Shown piece by piece: positions 26,791 through 36,389 of a stretch of 64,000 nucleotides of DNA. The stretch lies in assembly GCF_025628895.1 (NCBI RefSeq), contig NZ_JAOTJC010000008.1, positions 307,315-371,314 of the forward strand. The letters run 5' to 3'. The DNA comes from Alteromonas salexigens. GTDB lineage: Bacteria; Pseudomonadota; Gammaproteobacteria; Enterobacterales; Alteromonadaceae. The position numbers and the translations under genes are program-made. The stretch's first letter is position 1, and every line of letters begins with the position of its first letter. The notes under the pieces were generated by a model that was not told the DNA's origin, ran no database searches, and saw only the letters and a program-made list of their open reading frames with translations.

Positions 26791-27396
26791 ATGAGCGTAC
26801 TAGTCGGGCGCAAAGCCCCGGATTTCACAGCTGCAGCCGTCCTGGGCAGCGGAGAAATTGTAGACACTTTCACATTAAGCGAAGCCATTAAAGGTAAAAA
26901 AGCGGTTCTGTTTTTCTACCCTCTGGACTTCACATTTGTATGTCCTTCTGAACTGATCGCGTTCGACAAGCGTTTTGAAGAGTTCCAGAAGCGCGGTGTG
27001 GAAGTGATTGGCGTATCAATCGATTCCCAGTTCTCGCACAACGCGTGGCGTAACACGCCGGTAAACGAAGGCGGTATTGGTCAGGTTAAATACACCTTGG
27101 TTGCCGACACCAAGCATGAAATTTGTCAGGCCTATGACGTTGAACACCCAGAAGCGGGTGTTGCATTCCGTGGTTCATTCCTGATTGACGCCGAAGGTGA
27201 TGTACGTCACCAGGTCGTTAATGACCTGCCACTGGGCCGTAACATCGATGAAATGCTGCGTATGGTAGATGCGCTTAGCTTCCATGAAGAGCACGGAGAA
27301 GTATGTCCGGCTGGCTGGACAGAAGGTAAAGCAGGTATGGATGCGTCGCCTGAAGGCGTGGCGAAGTATCTGTCAGAAGAATCTGACTCGCTGTAA
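26791..27396 (+). CDS. Typical 2-Cys peroxiredoxin (AhpC/Prx1 type)
   Basis: The 201-residue enzyme reduces hydrogen peroxide and organic peroxides. The peroxidatic Cys51 lies in D-F-T-F-V-C-P-S-E-L and the resolving Cys172 in E-V-C-P-A-G-W, so it is a typical 2-Cys enzyme acting as a dimer or decamer. The preceding D-S-Q-F-S-H and downstream R-G-S-F-L-I-D are also standard. GAGGTGAATC precedes the ATG. It is a single gene with a strong terminator shared with convergent rnt. No ahpF is nearby, so its reductant is probably thioredoxin, though this is inferred. Confidence 0.93.
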   Translation: MSVLVGRKAPDFTAAAVLGSGEIVDTFTLSEAIKGKKAVLFFYPLDFTFVCPSELIAFDKRFEEFQKRGVEVIGVSIDSQFSHNAWRNTPVNEGGIGQVKYTLVADTKHEICQAYDVEHPEAGVAFRGSFLIDAEGDVRHQVVNDLPLGRNIDEMLRMVDALSFHEEHGEVCPAGWTEGKAGMDASPEGVAKYLSEESDSL

Positions 27397-27416
27397 CCAT
27401 TTGGTTCTGAGCTAGT

Positions 27417-27446
27417 CAAAAGCCCCGCTTTAGCGGGGCTTTTTTG
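27417..27446. terminator. Bidirectional intrinsic terminator between peroxiredoxin gene and rnt
   Basis: AGCCCCGC (27421-27428) pairs with GCGGGGCT (27433-27440) around TTTA. Six T residues follow on the forward strand and four on the reverse strand. It serves both convergent genes. Confidence 0.9.
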
Positions 27447-27461
27447 TGGCTGCCTGTTTAG

Positions 27462-28157
27462 TTAGTCAGGTGCGTCGGAATTATCTGTGTCTGCGGAGGT
27501 GCTCTCGTCTTCATTCTTTGTGTCCGGGGCAGGAGGCAGAGGCCAGCCACCCAGCGCGTGATAGCGATTCACAATATAGCAAAACAGCTCCGCAGTACGG
27601 TTAGTATCATACAGCGCACTGTGAGCTTCTTTTTGGTCAAACGAAATTCCGGCGGCTTCACAGGCTTTTACCAGTACCGTCTGACCGACAGCCAGGCCGG
27701 CCAGACTGGTAGTATCAAATGACACAAACGGATGAAACGGCGTGCGCTTAATGCCACTGCGGGTAATGGCCGCATTGACAAACCCCTGATCAAACGCCGC
27801 ATTATGAGCCACGATCACTGAGCGTTGGCAGCCCGCGGCTTTCTGTGCTTTGCGGATAAACTTACACAGCTCTTTCATGGCTTCAGTTTCGTCCACCGCC
27901 CCACGCAGCGCGCAGTCAGGGTTAATACCGTTGAATTCGAGTGCTGCCGGTTCCAGGTTTGCCCCTTCAAACGGTGTTATATGCCGGTGAAAGGTCTGGT
28001 CCGGATGCAGTACGCCGTCATCGTCCATGCGTAGGGTGACCGCTGCCAGCTCCAGCAGCGCATCGGTACTGGCATTGAAGCCGGCTGTTTCCACATCAAT
28101 AACCACCGGGAAATAGCCGCGAAACCGCGAAGACAATTGAGGACGTTGTTCAGACAT
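27462..28157 (-). CDS. rnt: Ribonuclease T
   Basis: RNase T is a 3'-5' exonuclease that trims tRNA and other stable RNA ends and removes nucleotides from the tRNA CCA end. The 231-residue protein shows the DEDDh pattern: Asp21 and Glu23 in [20 protein letters not shown] in the middle, and [14 protein letters not shown] near residue 180. It is followed by an acidic, serine-rich tail of about 20 residues. It is divergent from motY, an arrangement seen in other sodium-motor gammaproteobacteria. Confidence 0.95.
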   Translation of the reverse strand: MSEQRPQLSSRFRGYFPVVIDVETAGFNASTDALLELAAVTLRMDDDGVLHPDQTFHRHITPFEGANLEPAALEFNGINPDCALRGAVDETEAMKELCKFIRKAQKAAGCQRSVIVAHNAAFDQGFVNAAITRSGIKRTPFHPFVSFDTTSLAGLAVGQTVLVKACEAAGISFDQKEAHSALYDTNRTAELFCYIVNRYHALGGWPLPPAPDTKNEDESTSADTDNSDAPD

Positions 28158-28432
28158 ACACTCTCATTTTATTACTGCGAAAAAGATAACCCACCCCGAG
28201 GGTCACCGGAGTAAGACTGTCAGCCGCTGGGCGCGGGCTGAAACGGAATTATCGCAGCAAAGGGGGCAGCTATCTACCCTTGTGGTGCCGACGATAAGAT
28301 TGTCGCTATTCTGTGCTAAACTTTTCGCCACAACAGGCGATACTAAACATATCGGATTGTAAGTCTGTCTTTGTGGTATTGATACCCGTTATCCGGTGTT
28401 TTCTGATCAGAATGCGATGTAGGTAAAACAAC
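28158..28432. promoter_or_regulatory. Divergent region rnt/motY
   Basis: This 275-base gap must carry promoters for both divergent genes. I see no strong consensus site. GATGTAGGTAAAACAAC precedes the motY ATG and gives a weak ribosome binding site. Confidence 0.35.
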
Positions 28433-29296
28433 ATGAAGCCTTTGTTTGTTCTCGGACTGCTATTGGTAAGCACAGTAAGTAATGCTGCAATGCGACAGTA
28501 TGCTGCGTCTGTTGAGTCGTCCGACTGGCGCGTAATAGAAGCTTCCCGTCTTCAGTGTACGCTTAACCATGATCTTCCGGGTTACGGCGATGCGCAGTTT
28601 ACCAGTGTGGCCTCGAAGCAACTGAATATGGAATTTGAGCTGGATATGCACCTGCTGCCAAAAAAGTTTGAGGTAGCGGGCGTTTACTCCGTGCCGCCTA
28701 AATGGATGCCGGGCAGGGCACCCAGGCCCATTGCCGACATGACGCTGCGTACCCAGTACCCGGGCGATCTGCCGGAACAAGCCGCCTGGACCATGTTATC
28801 GGAACTCGAAAAGGGTTACTGGCCCACTATTTACTATAAAGACTGGTACAACCCTTACGATAAGGTCAGCATTGCGCTAAACGCCAGTAACTTTACGCCT
28901 CGCTATCGCGAATTTGTGAACTGTGTATCAAACTTGTTGCCGTTTGCGTTTGAAGATATTGCCTATACGGTATTGTCTTACGAAAAAAACAGCACTGAAC
29001 TCACTAAGTACGCAGAAAAGCGGCTCACTATGATTGGCGAATACCTGAAAGAAGATAGTCAACTGGAACTGGTGCTGCTGGACGGTTACACCGACAGTTA
29101 CGGCGGTCGCTGGAATAACGAGCAGCTGTCAATCCGCCGGGCTAATCAGGTGAAACAGTATCTCAGTGCGCTTGGGGTGCCTGAAGATCGCATTGAAGTT
29201 ACCGGGCACGGCGAACGTCGACACGTAGCGCCGAATACTCATGCCGATACCCGCGCGCAAAACCGCCGGGTAGTGGTGCGGCTTTCAAAGTCCTGA
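28433..29296 (+). CDS. motY: Sodium-driven flagellar motor protein MotY (OmpA-like C-terminus)
   Basis: The 287-residue protein has a signal peptide (about 18 residues). A MotY-type N-terminal domain includes L-Q-C-T-L-N-H-D-L-P-G-Y-G-D-A and L-S-E-L-E-K-G, then C-V-S-N-L-L-P-F-A-F-E-D-I-A. The C-terminal peptidoglycan-binding OmpA domain has D-G-Y-T-D-S, the R-R-A-N-Q-V stretch and N-R-R-V-V-V. MotY forms the T ring that anchors the sodium-driven PomA/PomB stator in Vibrio. The match to MotY is much stronger than to generic OmpA proteins. Linkage to rnt is the known context. It implies a sodium-powered polar flagellum, although no other flagellar gene is in the window. Confidence 0.9.
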   Translation: MKPLFVLGLLLVSTVSNAAMRQYAASVESSDWRVIEASRLQCTLNHDLPGYGDAQFTSVASKQLNMEFELDMHLLPKKFEVAGVYSVPPKWMPGRAPRPIADMTLRTQYPGDLPEQAAWTMLSELEKGYWPTIYYKDWYNPYDKVSIALNASNFTPRYREFVNCVSNLLPFAFEDIAYTVLSYEKNSTELTKYAEKRLTMIGEYLKEDSQLELVLLDGYTDSYGGRWNNEQLSIRRANQVKQYLSALGVPEDRIEVTGHGERRHVAPNTHADTRAQNRRVVVRLSKS

Positions 29297-29367
29297 CGTT
29301 ACACCCTAAGTCACATCTAAACCTGTTAAACCTGAACCGCCTTCTAATGAGCCGGTGCGGCTAAGAC

Positions 29368-30369
29368 CTACTGCTGTAAAAACTGCCTGACCGGCGGCAC
29401 CTGGTCGGTAAACACCCCATCAGCTTCAATAACATCTATCAGCGCCGGGAGCACCTGGTCGGCTGTCATTCCCACGGGCGGTGCGTCAGCCCGAAAAGTA
29501 TAAGGGTGAATAAGTAACTTCGCCTGGCGGGCGTCTTTCACCCAGGGACGCGCCTTAAGTTCACCCGCGCGTAATGCCTGCTGGTCAAACAGCTGAGGTA
29601 TCCACGGACCAAGACCATCGGCCACTGCCGCTACCGCTTTCAGACCGTCGGGCGATAATAGCCAGTTCACATCGTTCCGGACGTCCGGCCAGTCATTGTC
29701 ACCCACCAGCAAAATCAGCGTCCCGCTATAGGCGAGCTCGTTACGGATACGCTTAATTTCCGCAAAGTCGAAACACTGGATATATACACTGGCGTTATCC
29801 GCACCGGGTTTGTGCTTGCGAAAGGTATCGAGCACAATTTGGCTGATATCCACACCTTCCTTACGATGCCAGGCTGGCGCCTTGATCTCAGTATAAAATC
29901 CGATATTGGTATTTAATTGCCGGTTAAGCTCGCTAATCAGCTCCATATGTTCAACCAAAGTCGCAATACGGTAATTCGCGACGTGGCCAGTGTAGCGTTC
30001 AGGGAATACCTGTTGGCCGTTTTGCCTGGTACGTTCATGCACCTGCAGCTGCCGCAACTCAGATAAAGAAAAATCGCGTACGTAGAAGCGACCGTCCTCA
30101 CGTGCCCGCTGTGGAAATACGGTTTCCACATTGGTCACAGTTTCCAAGTGAATATCGTGCAAGACAATGGGCACATTGTCTTTGCTTATGACCACATCCT
30201 GCTCGATAAAGTCCGGACGCTGAGCATGTGCCAGAGCGGCGGCAGGCAGAGTATGCTCCGGCAGATAGCCTGAAGCGCCGCGGTGGGCAATAATATCAAA
30301 CGCTGCCACTGAGACTGAATGCAGCCCCAGCAGGATGATGCAAACGGCAGTTCGCAAGGTGGTTGGCAT
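29368..30369 (-). CDS. glpQ: Glycerophosphodiester phosphodiesterase, periplasmic
   Basis: GlpQ hydrolyses glycerophosphodiesters to glycerol-3-phosphate and an alcohol. The 333-residue protein has a signal peptide ending near V-A-A-F and the GDPD core I-I-A-H-R-G-A-S-G-Y-L-P-E-H-T, whose His and Arg act in catalysis. It is followed by E-Q-D-V-V-I-S-K-D and V-L-H-D, which supply the metal ligands and second His. The length and the export signal match periplasmic GlpQ rather than cytoplasmic UgpQ. It starts 3 bases after the gloA stop, so the two are co-transcribed. Confidence 0.92.
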   Translation of the reverse strand: MPTTLRTAVCIILLGLHSVSVAAFDIIAHRGASGYLPEHTLPAAALAHAQRPDFIEQDVVISKDNVPIVLHDIHLETVTNVETVFPQRAREDGRFYVRDFSLSELRQLQVHERTRQNGQQVFPERYTGHVANYRIATLVEHMELISELNRQLNTNIGFYTEIKAPAWHRKEGVDISQIVLDTFRKHKPGADNASVYIQCFDFAEIKRIRNELAYSGTLILLVGDNDWPDVRNDVNWLLSPDGLKAVAAVADGLGPWIPQLFDQQALRAGELKARPWVKDARQAKLLIHPYTFRADAPPVGMTADQVLPALIDVIEADGVFTDQVPPVRQFLQQ

Positions 30370-30372
30370 GGT

Positions 30373-30759
30373 TTACTCCGCGCGTTCAATTAATTCAATG
30401 GCGTAGCCGTCCGGGTCACGGACAAACGCAATCAGGGTATTGCCACCTTTTACCGGTCCGGGTTTGCGGTACACATCTGCGCCGTTGGATTCGAGCGTGT
30501 GACAAAAGCTGTATATATCGTTTACTGCAAATGCAATGTGGCCAAACGCCGTCCCCATGTCGTAATCGTGGTCGCCCCAGTTGTAAGTCAGCTCAAGTAC
30601 GGCCTGATCTGTTTCTTCTCCGTAGCCGACAAACGCCAGCGTATATTCATACGCCTCATTTTCAGACTGACGGAGCAGTTTCATGCCCATAATATTGGTA
30701 TAAAAGTGCAGTGATGCATCGAGATCTTTCACCCGTAGCATGGTGTGTAACATGCGCAT
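30373..30759 (-). CDS. gloA: Lactoylglutathione lyase (glyoxalase I)
   Basis: GloA isomerises the methylglyoxal-glutathione adduct to lactoylglutathione. The 128-residue protein has the full family plan: H-T-M-L-R-V (metal-binding His5), [10 protein letters not shown] (Glu near 56), G-H-I-A-F (His near 74) and a final Glu in A-I-E-L-I-E. The metal sites and length are of the short nickel-type bacterial enzyme. It precedes glpQ with only 3 bases between them. Glutathione comes from gshA in the same window. Confidence 0.95.
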   Translation of the reverse strand: MRMLHTMLRVKDLDASLHFYTNIMGMKLLRQSENEAYEYTLAFVGYGEETDQAVLELTYNWGDHDYDMGTAFGHIAFAVNDIYSFCHTLESNGADVYRKPGPVKGGNTLIAFVRDPDGYAIELIERAE

Positions 30760-31000
30760 AGCGTCATCCTGGTAGTCCGTTATCTGGGTCTAGCATAGCC
30801 CAGGCTGGGGTGTGAGAAAATGACCGTTTTACTTTTAACGTCCGGTAACCTTAATACGGGGTGCAATTTAAATTACCGTTGTAAAGGTAAGGCTGAGTCA
30901 GGTATGACGTAAATGGTTACACTTTTCGTGATGATTGATACACCTGGGCACTTAAACAGCGCTACGCTAAAGCCTGAACGCCTTTAATGGAGAACAGGCA

Positions 31001-32257
31001 ATGGTTTTTCGGGTATTACTTCTCACCGCAGTAGTTGTTTCTATAACCGCATGCAATGTCGCCAGTCACGTCAGGATGCGCTACGCCAATGACAACCTGA
31101 CGGTCAATTGGCCCGCAGACGTGGAGCACCTTCCACTGAAGACGCACTATATCGGTGAAAAGCCGCACGTGTATGTTGAGGTAAACGGGCAGTCAGGTTT
31201 TCTTTTTCTGATTGATAGCGGCGCGTCGCTGACTTATTTCATGGACACCCCCCAGGTACGCGCGCTGAACCTGCCGCAAGGCTATGATTTACAGGTAGGC
31301 GGGTGGGGCAGTCAGGAGGACTCAAAGGTGTATCAGTCACAGGTGGCCACACTCGCGCTTGAGGAGGCCTTCTTTGAGGACGTGAATGTTGCCTACTTGC
31401 CTGTTTCTCACTCCCGATACTATGCCAGTCCCAATGAAGCCATCATCGACGGTGTGCTGGGCCATGACATACTCCGTCACTTTGCCTGGCGGTTTGACAA
31501 AAAGCACAACCGCATTGATGTAAGTCCGCAATCTTTTTCAGCAGACGAGAACGATATCGCCATCCCCTTCGATATAAGTTTTAGTAAGTTGTCTGTGCCG
31601 GCCAAGGTGACACTTAACCCCCGCCATACAGTCGAGCGCGATATTCTAATAGACACCGGTAGTCGTCATTTTTTCAAACTCAATCAAACGTATCTGGATG
31701 AAGAGGATATTTCTTTATCGCAGCGTAGTGTTACCGGCGCAGATTTTGGCCTGAGCGGTCGAGCGGTGCATCAGCGGGTCACATTGCCGCAAGTACAGGT
31801 GGGGGACTGGGCCCTAAATAATGTGAAAACCAACTTAATCAAAACAGAAGACCCCGATGACTTCTGGGTAATAGGGAGCGCTGCTTTAAGCCAGTTTATT
31901 ACCATCCTCGACTACCATACCGGTCACCTTATTGTGCGAAATTACCCGAAGCATAGTTTTAAGAGCCGGTACAATTTGCTCGGGCTCGAGTTGCGTAAAA
32001 ACCGACAAGATAATTTTGTAGTGCGATATGTCATGCCAGACATGGCTGGCGCAACAACCGATTTTCAGGAAGGTGACATCATTACGCGCATAAATGGGCG
32101 TCAGTCACCGACCATTTCACAGGAAGACTGGCTGAAGCTAACAGACACCCCGGGCCGGTATGAAATATGTCGTCGGCGGGAGCAAGCCCGCACTGAGCGC
32201 TGTCTTGAGGTTGCCTCAGACCATATTGCGGGTTATTCGAATGAGCTAGGTAATTAA
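31001..32257 (+). CDS. Retropepsin-like aspartyl protease lipoprotein with C-terminal PDZ domain
   Basis: The 418-residue product starts with a hydrophobic leader and a lipobox-like I-T-A-C (Cys18), so it is probably anchored in the envelope. Two aspartyl motifs are visible: F-L-I-D-S-G-A-S-L-T near residue 70 and I-L-I-D-T-G-S-R-H near residue 215. The first is a good catalytic D-S-G motif. The last 90 residues form a PDZ-like domain (F-Q-E-G-D-I-I-T-R-I-N-G). Such proteins occur in marine gammaproteobacteria; the substrate is unknown. It ends just before the accessory region behind nth. Confidence 0.8.
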   Translation: MVFRVLLLTAVVVSITACNVASHVRMRYANDNLTVNWPADVEHLPLKTHYIGEKPHVYVEVNGQSGFLFLIDSGASLTYFMDTPQVRALNLPQGYDLQVGGWGSQEDSKVYQSQVATLALEEAFFEDVNVAYLPVSHSRYYASPNEAIIDGVLGHDILRHFAWRFDKKHNRIDVSPQSFSADENDIAIPFDISFSKLSVPAKVTLNPRHTVERDILIDTGSRHFFKLNQTYLDEEDISLSQRSVTGADFGLSGRAVHQRVTLPQVQVGDWALNNVKTNLIKTEDPDDFWVIGSAALSQFITILDYHTGHLIVRNYPKHSFKSRYNLLGLELRKNRQDNFVVRYVMPDMAGATTDFQEGDIITRINGRQSPTISQEDWLKLTDTPGRYEICRRREQARTERCLEVASDHIAGYSNELGN

Positions 32258-32345
32258 CTACCGTATTGTATTCTTTTTCCGCGACGCCCGGCGAGCCTTG
32301 TAAGTAATGCCCTGTGGATGCCCGAGCACAGGGTAAGTCGCGCAG

Positions 32346-32425
32346 TTATTCGTCGGTTTTGCTTTAAACTCACACAAGTCTTCAATAATACAAGAGTCAC
32401 AGCGGGGTTTACGGGCAATAGCGGC
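32346..32425 (-). pseudogene. nth: Remnant of an nth 3' end (third copy)
   Basis: The reverse strand encodes I-A-R-K-P-R-C-D-S-C-I-I-E-D-L-C-E-F-K, the end of the endonuclease III iron-sulfur loop, then K-A-K-P-T-N-N without an immediate stop. Similarity to nth starts near 32365 and fades near 32413-32425. In the clearest 47 bases it differs at about 3 positions from the piece at 36390-36635 and at about 7 from the intact gene at 38205. It is too short to function. A hairpin (CCCTGTG/CACAGGG, 32310-32333) lies just past it. Confidence 0.8.
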
Positions 32426-33193
32426 TATAGGTTAAAACACCGCGAAGTTTCAAATAACAAACTGATGCAGACATTTAACGTCAAATTCCCATGCAAAAAG
32501 ATATTTGAGCGGTTTAAACCTATCAAATTCCAAGTCGTATATTACTGAGCCTTCTCAGGAATACCCTCTGGGGAAGATAATTTACTTTTCAAGGTGCTTT
32601 CGACCTTATTGTTTACATGGTAGATTGCGTAAATTAAAAGTTAATAGACGCGCGCAGGTTAGCGAGCCTTCCATATTATTTGCGTGCAGAAGGTTTTTAA
32701 TGCTGCATCCTACATAGATGATGTTGGTTATCGAGTAGGAGTTGGTAATCAATCACTTCATGCCAGGGCGTAGAGTGAATCATTTATTTCATTGCGCTTA
32801 GTTAAATTGAGTGGAAATGGTTTATACATACGAGATGAACCAAGGCTGCACTTTTATCAACACGCCGCCTGGCAGTTCTTGCTGCAATTCATGAGCTTGT
32901 TAATGATAAGGCGCAGTTCCTCATTAATACGCATCCACCAACTCCCTTTCCTAGCCAAATGCTAAGATTTATAGATTAGTGAATCTGGTACATTAAAAAT
33001 CACATATGAGGAAATCGAGCACTACAACATAGTGACAAGAGGTTTCTTTAATAATTATCATTTCTGAGAAATGAGCAGCGGTTGAGTGATGAATAATTCG
33101 ACCAAAAAGTGTATTGAACACGTTCGCTGCGCTCACTGGACTGTCTCGCCATTGCGCGTCAGTCGTTCTCACTGGCGTTATGGGTAGGATCAA
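32426..33193. other. Gene-free AT-rich stretch between nth remnant and hybrid kinase
   Basis: No reading frame in these 768 bases looks like a real protein. The notable structure is a palindrome, TCATTTCTGAGAAATGA (33058-33074), 120 bases before the kinase gene, which may be an operator. At 33120-33180 CACTGG is repeated directly. TAGGA lies 5-9 bases before the TTG start of the kinase gene. Confidence 0.5.
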
Positions 33194-36100
33194 TTGAATA
33201 AAGAAACACCACACTTTTTGGCTGGCGGCGGTGCACTAGGTGCCCGGATGCGGATTTTTGCCTGGGAACAAACGCCCCTGGGCGCAGCGACGACTTGGCC
33301 CTCGTCTCTGAAGACATTGGTGGGAATCATGTTGGCGTCAAACCAGCCAATGTTTGTAGCATGGGGTGCCACGCGTACTCTTATCTATAATGACTCCTAT
33401 GCAGAAATTCTCGGAAACAAGCATCCAGATGCGCTTGGCCGGGACTTCTTAGACGTCTGGTACGAGATCCGGGAGGAACTCCAGCCGATAGTATCTTCTG
33501 CTCTTAGGGGCGAGCCAGTGCAGATGCAGGACATCCCGTTGGTGGTACACCGGCACGGCTATCCGGAGCAGACTCATTTTTCCTTTTTCTATTCTCCAGT
33601 GCGAGGGGAAGGTTCGGAAATCGAGGGATTGTTCTGCGCATGTACCGAGATCACCGGCCAGGTTCTGGCCGAGCAACGGTTGGCCGAAAGCGAGGCCCGG
33701 CATCGCGGTGTGCTAACCAACATGGACGAGGCATTCCTGTTGCTGGGACCAGATTTCCGCGTATTGGAAGCCAATGATGCCGCTTCGCGCCTGATTAAGA
33801 CGAAAGACGATCTGATCGGGGAGGAGTTTGAGGTCCTATTCTCGGAAGGCGGACTGGCTTCAGTCCACGCTATGTGCCAACGCGTCAGTGCCAGTGGTAC
33901 GCCGGAGCGGATTGATTATTCCCACGACTCAACTGAACAAGGATTTTGCTGGTACGAAGCTCGCGCCTATATGGTCGATGCGGGTCTGGCCGTGTTCGTA
34001 CGCGATATCACTGAGCATAAGAAAATGGCTGCAGATGCAGCAGACGCGGCCGAACGCGTGCAACTGGCGCTGGATGCGGGCGCCATTGTTGGGACCTGGG
34101 TATGGACGATACCGGACAATCGTTTTATTGCGGACGCCCGCTTCGCCACCACCTTCGGACTCGACGAGACGCTCTGTAAGTCAGGCCTCCCTTTGGAAAT
34201 CGCCATGGAATCCATTTGCGTCGAGGATCGCGACCGAGTCGCGGCGGCGATCGAGGAGGTAATGGGGCGGGGTGGTGCATACCGGTGCGAATATAGGGTC
34301 CGGCACAGGGACGGTACCTTCCGTTGGGTCGAAGCTAACGGCCGAGTAGAGTTTGACTCCAACGGTGAGGCGGTCCGTTTCCCGGGAGTACTGCTGGACA
34401 TCGAGGACCGCCAACGGATGGAAGCCGAACGCGACCAGGCTGGCATGCTACTGCGTATGTTTACCGATGCGGTACCCGGGGTGGTGTACGCCAAGGATCG
34501 TGCCGGCCGCTTCATGGTTGCCAACCGCGGCGTCTCAGAACTGCTGGGACTGCCCCCAGAGGCGTTCTTAGGTCGAACGGATGAGGACGTACTCGCAGAC
34601 AGCGCCCAGAGCGCTGCGATCATGGCGACGGACCGCCGCATCATGGACTCCGGTGTTGGTGAGCAAATCGAGGAAGAGGTTATGCTATCCGATGGGACCC
34701 CGGCCATCTGGTTATCGACCAAGGAAGCCTGGCGTGATGAACAGGGAAACATTCTGGGGTTGATTGGCTCGTCCGTCGATATTACAGATCGTAAACGCAT
34801 GGAGAACGCATTACGTCTGTCTGAACAGCGCTTTGCTTTGGCCATGGACGTGGCACAATTTGGAACCTGGGTTTGGGAAGTGCAAACCGGCGACATTCGC
34901 ATGGACCCGCGGTGCAGGCAGATTGTCGGTGTTGGACCTGATGATGCGGTGGTGACGTTTGACGTCTTATCTCAGCGCGTCCACCCCGATGACTGGCCCC
35001 GGATTGAGGCTGCCCTGAACCACGCACTTCAGTCCGATAGCGGTGGTAGCTATTCTGAGGAGTTTCGATGGATCCACGCCGAGGGTCAGATTGTGTGGAC
35101 GATGGCGCGCGGGCAGGTATTGTTCGACGGCGAGGTGCCGGATGCCAGACCGTTGTCGATGATCGGGACAGTACTCGATATCACTGAGCGCCGGCGGATG
35201 GTCGAGAGTCTAGAGCAGGCGGATCGCCGCAAAGACGAATTTCTCGCCATGCTGGCACACGAACTGCGCAACCCACTCGCACCCATTGGGACAGCGGCCA
35301 GCTTACTGGAGATGGCTCCTGTAGATGATGAAGCGCGCGTAAGGGAGATTGGGGGCGTCATCACGCGCCAGGTCGCGCATATGACCGAGCTTGTGGACGA
35401 CCTGTTGGACGTCTCGCGGGTGACGCGGGGTCTCGTGGAATTTGCGCGTGAGCCAGTGGACATCCGCTCGGTAATGAACGCTGCAGTTGAGCAGGCCCAG
35501 CCCCTGATCGGCGCGCGTGGGCATGTCCTGACCACGGAATTCCCTGATACGGCTGTGGTCATCGGCGACCACCACAGGTTGGTTCAAGTGGTGACGAATC
35601 TGCTCAACAACGCTGCGAAGTACACATCAGCTAACGGTCGGCTGCAAATGTCGACACAGGTCAAAAATGAAAAAGTGCAGCTGAGTGTTACAGACAGCGG
35701 CATTGGTATGGATGACGCACTGTTGTCAACGGTGTTCGAGCTATTCGCGCAGGGTAAGCGCACCCCGGACCGTTCCCAAGGGGGCCTGGGAATCGGCTTG
35801 GCTCTGGTACGCAGTATAGTGGAGCAGCATGGAGGTAGTGTTACAGCCACTAGCCCTGGCCTGAACTTGGGTAGCACCTTCACCATAACGTTGCCGTTGG
35901 CGGCAACCGATGAGGTGCTGGTAGAAGCACCAACTGTCACCGCTGGTGGGAGTACCGCTTTAAAAATACTGGTGGTTGACGACAATAGGGATGCGGCGGA
36001 AACGCTCGCGATTCTGCTGAACGCTCTGGGCCATGAAACGGAAGTCGCCTTCGATGGCGCTGGCGCGCTGGCTGTAGTGCGAGCAGAACCACGCTGGGAC

Positions 36101-36337
36101 GCGTTCATCCTGGACATCGGCCTACCCGACATCACGGGGTATGATCTCGCAAGGCAACTCAAGGTGGCTGCGGATTGTTCAACGTACATCACGCTGACAG
36201 GCTATGACCAAGCCAGCGATCGCCAGAAATCAAAGGCCGCAGGTTTTGATCACCACCTGGCGAAGCCCGTTGACTTCGGTCGGTTGCAGCAAATCCTGAA
36301 TGGAATCGACTCAGTACAGCTTGAACACAGTGAATAG
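33194..36337 (+). CDS. Multi-PAS hybrid sensor histidine kinase
   Basis: The 1047-residue protein is a soluble sensor with no clear membrane segment. It has about five PAS/PAC units (about 25-150, 165-275, 285-405, 415-535 and 545-680). A HisKA domain carries the phosphorylated His in M-L-A-H-E-L-R-N-P-L-A-P-I near 695, and an HATPase domain shows N-L-L-N-N-A-A-K-Y and G-G-L-G-I-G-L-A-L. The C-terminal receiver has D-D-N near 927 and phospho-acceptor Asp in F-I-L-D-I-G-L-P-D near 970. TTG 33194 is used with TAGGA upstream; ATG 33248 is an alternative. Base use is GC-rich and unlike its neighbours, and it lies between nth remnants, so it is probably transferred. No partner regulator is adjacent. 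Confidence 0.88.
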   Translation: MNKETPHFLAGGGALGARMRIFAWEQTPLGAATTWPSSLKTLVGIMLASNQPMFVAWGATRTLIYNDSYAEILGNKHPDALGRDFLDVWYEIREELQPIVSSALRGEPVQMQDIPLVVHRHGYPEQTHFSFFYSPVRGEGSEIEGLFCACTEITGQVLAEQRLAESEARHRGVLTNMDEAFLLLGPDFRVLEANDAASRLIKTKDDLIGEEFEVLFSEGGLASVHAMCQRVSASGTPERIDYSHDSTEQGFCWYEARAYMVDAGLAVFVRDITEHKKMAADAADAAERVQLALDAGAIVGTWVWTIPDNRFIADARFATTFGLDETLCKSGLPLEIAMESICVEDRDRVAAAIEEVMGRGGAYRCEYRVRHRDGTFRWVEANGRVEFDSNGEAVRFPGVLLDIEDRQRMEAERDQAGMLLRMFTDAVPGVVYAKDRAGRFMVANRGVSELLGLPPEAFLGRTDEDVLADSAQSAAIMATDRRIMDSGVGEQIEEEVMLSDGTPAIWLSTKEAWRDEQGNILGLIGSSVDITDRKRMENALRLSEQRFALAMDVAQFGTWVWEVQTGDIRMDPRCRQIVGVGPDDAVVTFDVLSQRVHPDDWPRIEAALNHALQSDSGGSYSEEFRWIHAEGQIVWTMARGQVLFDGEVPDARPLSMIGTVLDITERRRMVESLEQADRRKDEFLAMLAHELRNPLAPIGTAASLLEMAPVDDEARVREIGGVITRQVAHMTELVDDLLDVSRVTRGLVEFAREPVDIRSVMNAAVEQAQPLIGARGHVLTTEFPDTAVVIGDHHRLVQVVTNLLNNAAKYTSANGRLQMSTQVKNEKVQLSVTDSGIGMDDALLSTVFELFAQGKRTPDRSQGGLGIGLALVRSIVEQHGGSVTATSPGLNLGSTFTITLPLAATDEVLVEAPTVTAGGSTALKILVVDDNRDAAETLAILLNALGHETEVAFDGAGALAVVRAEPRWDAFILDIGLPDITGYDLARQLKVAADCSTYITLTGYDQASDRQKSKAAGFDHHLAKPVDFGRLQQILNGIDSVQLEHSE

Positions 36338-36389
36338 ATCCTGGGGAGTTGGTGCGAGATATGAGTAAAGAGCCAAAGCCGCCTTATAC

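Noticed and set aside
31236..31246. Possible REP-like motif (TGGACACCCCC) within the aspartyl protease gene
   Set aside because: It lies inside a conserved coding stretch, has a mismatch in the core and no second copy nearby.
32318..32717. Small forward frames (70-76 codons) between the nth remnant and the kinase
   Set aside because: They include the antisense of the nth piece, and composition and starts do not suggest genes.
33116..33180. Integron attC-like sequence ending in GGCGTTATGGG before the hybrid kinase
   Set aside because: The right end resembles a core site, but GTTATGG does not match GTTRRRY and I cannot find a complementary left half. No other attC or integrase is in the window.
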